Shown piece by piece: positions 4,914 to 5,524 of a stretch of DNA of 5,524 bases (position 1 is its first letter; each line of letters begins with the position of its first letter). The position numbers and the translations under genes were made by a program. Source of the DNA: an uncultured Mycoplasmatota bacterium (GTDB lineage Bacteria > Bacillota_I > Bacilli_A > RF39 > UBA660); contig CAOJKG010000059.1 of assembly GCA_948437815.1 (NCBI GenBank), forward strand, positions 1 to 5,524. Reading direction: 5' to 3'. The notes below the pieces were generated by a model. The model ran no database searches. It was not told where the DNA came from and saw only the letters and a list, made by a program, of their open reading frames with translations.

Positions 4914-5516
4914 ATGGCAAGATATACAGGTCCAGCTTATAAAAAATCTCGTAGACTTAACTTTTCTACTTTAGAAAACGGTAAAGATTTAGCTAGAAGA
5001 CCATACGCTCCAGGACAACATGGAAATGACAGACGTAAAAAATTAAGTGAATATGGTGTTCAATTACAAGAAAAGCAAAAAGTAAGAATTATGTATGGCT
5101 TAAATGAAAAACAATTTCATAGATTATTCAACCGTGCCTCTAAAATGAAAGGTGTAGCTGGCGAAAATATGTTAAAACTTCTTGAATCTCGTTTAGACAA
5201 TGTAGTTTACCGCATGGGACTTTCAAACACCAGACGTGGTGCAAGACAAGTTGTTAATCATGGGCATATATTAGTTAATGGTACTAAAGTAGATATCCCT
5301 TCTTACTCTTGTAAGCCAGGAGATGTTATTTCTGTTAAAGAAACTTCTTTAGACCATCCAGCTATTAGAGCAAGTCTTGAAGGTAAAGCTACATTACCAG
5401 CTTTCGTTGAATTTGATAAAAATAAAATGACTGGTACATATGTAAGATATCCAGAAAGAAGCGAACTTAACCAAGAGATTAACGAATCATTAATCGTTGA
5501 ATTCTACAACAGATAA
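4914..5516 (+). CDS. rpsD: 30S ribosomal protein S4
   Basis: Primary 16S rRNA-binding protein that nucleates assembly of the 30S 5' domain and helps set translational accuracy. It is 200 aa, the usual Bacillota length. It opens MARYTGPAYKKSRRL and keeps the family stretches RRPYAPGQHG (28-37), RKKLSEYGVQLQEKQK (41-56) and LIVEFYNR at the C-terminus. The S4 RNA-binding domain runs from about 92 to 150 (SRLDNVVYRMGL, RQVVNHGHILVNG). It is the zinc-free form: only one cysteine (C133) is present and the N-terminal Cys cluster of other S4 proteins is absent. ATG at 4914 has AAGGAG 7 nt upstream. It ends with tandem TAA TAA stops (5514-5519). It stands alone behind its own promoter and leader; no terminator is visible before the window ends. 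Confidence 0.99.
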   Translation: MARYTGPAYKKSRRLNFSTLENGKDLARRPYAPGQHGNDRRKKLSEYGVQLQEKQKVRIMYGLNEKQFHRLFNRASKMKGVAGENMLKLLESRLDNVVYRMGLSNTRRGARQVVNHGHILVNGTKVDIPSYSCKPGDVISVKETSLDHPAIRASLEGKATLPAFVEFDKNKMTGTYVRYPERSELNQEINESLIVEFYNR

Positions 5517-5524
5517 TAAAAAAA

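Noticed and set aside
71..5516. Possible UGA-as-Trp genetic code, given the AT-rich Mollicute-like look
   Set aside because: All genes are full length without in-frame TGA, and the Trp codons seen are TGG. With only two Trp residues the test is weak, but nothing supports reassignment.

Overview
The window looks like a low-GC Bacillota (Firmicutes) chromosome, probably a host-associated, reduced-genome lineage in or near the class Bacilli (Erysipelotrichia/RF39-like). The supports are strongly AT-rich DNA, Bacilli-type RecA, RNase Y and zinc-free S4, consensus TTGACA/TATAAT promoters and AAGGAG ribosome-binding sites. The two Trp codons present (one in the ligase, one in RecA) are TGG and no gene contains an in-frame TGA, so the standard code fits. 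The lineage is an inference from protein resemblance.

Layout: four genes read leftward on the minus strand and one reads rightward. From right to left the minus-strand genes are recA (4468-3422), rny for RNase Y (3282-1729), ku (1682-933) and a ligase-domain-only ATP-dependent DNA ligase (940-71). rpsD, for ribosomal protein S4 (4914-5516), is divergent from recA across a 445-bp intergenic region.

That intergenic region holds no convincing gene but much regulation. recA has a near-ideal promoter (P1) with a LexA-like dyad over its -35, and a second extended -10 promoter (P2) 78 bp further upstream. rpsD has a consensus promoter and a leader of about 158 nt that can fold into a pseudoknot-capable structure plus a stem covering its Shine-Dalgarno, as expected for S4 autoregulation. 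The middle (about 4620-4690) is AT-rich with no recognised signal.

recA and rny each appear to have their own promoter and a compact intrinsic terminator whose stem reaches into the stop codon. ku and the ligase gene overlap by 8 bp and form a minimal two-component non-homologous end-joining (NHEJ) cassette, with a possible promoter just after the rny terminator. The window therefore places homologous-recombination repair (RecA) and end-joining repair (Ku plus ligase) side by side, with RNase Y between. The ku-ligase pair is the accessory part; recA, rny and rpsD are housekeeping genes. I found no tRNA, rRNA, CRISPR array or insertion sequence.
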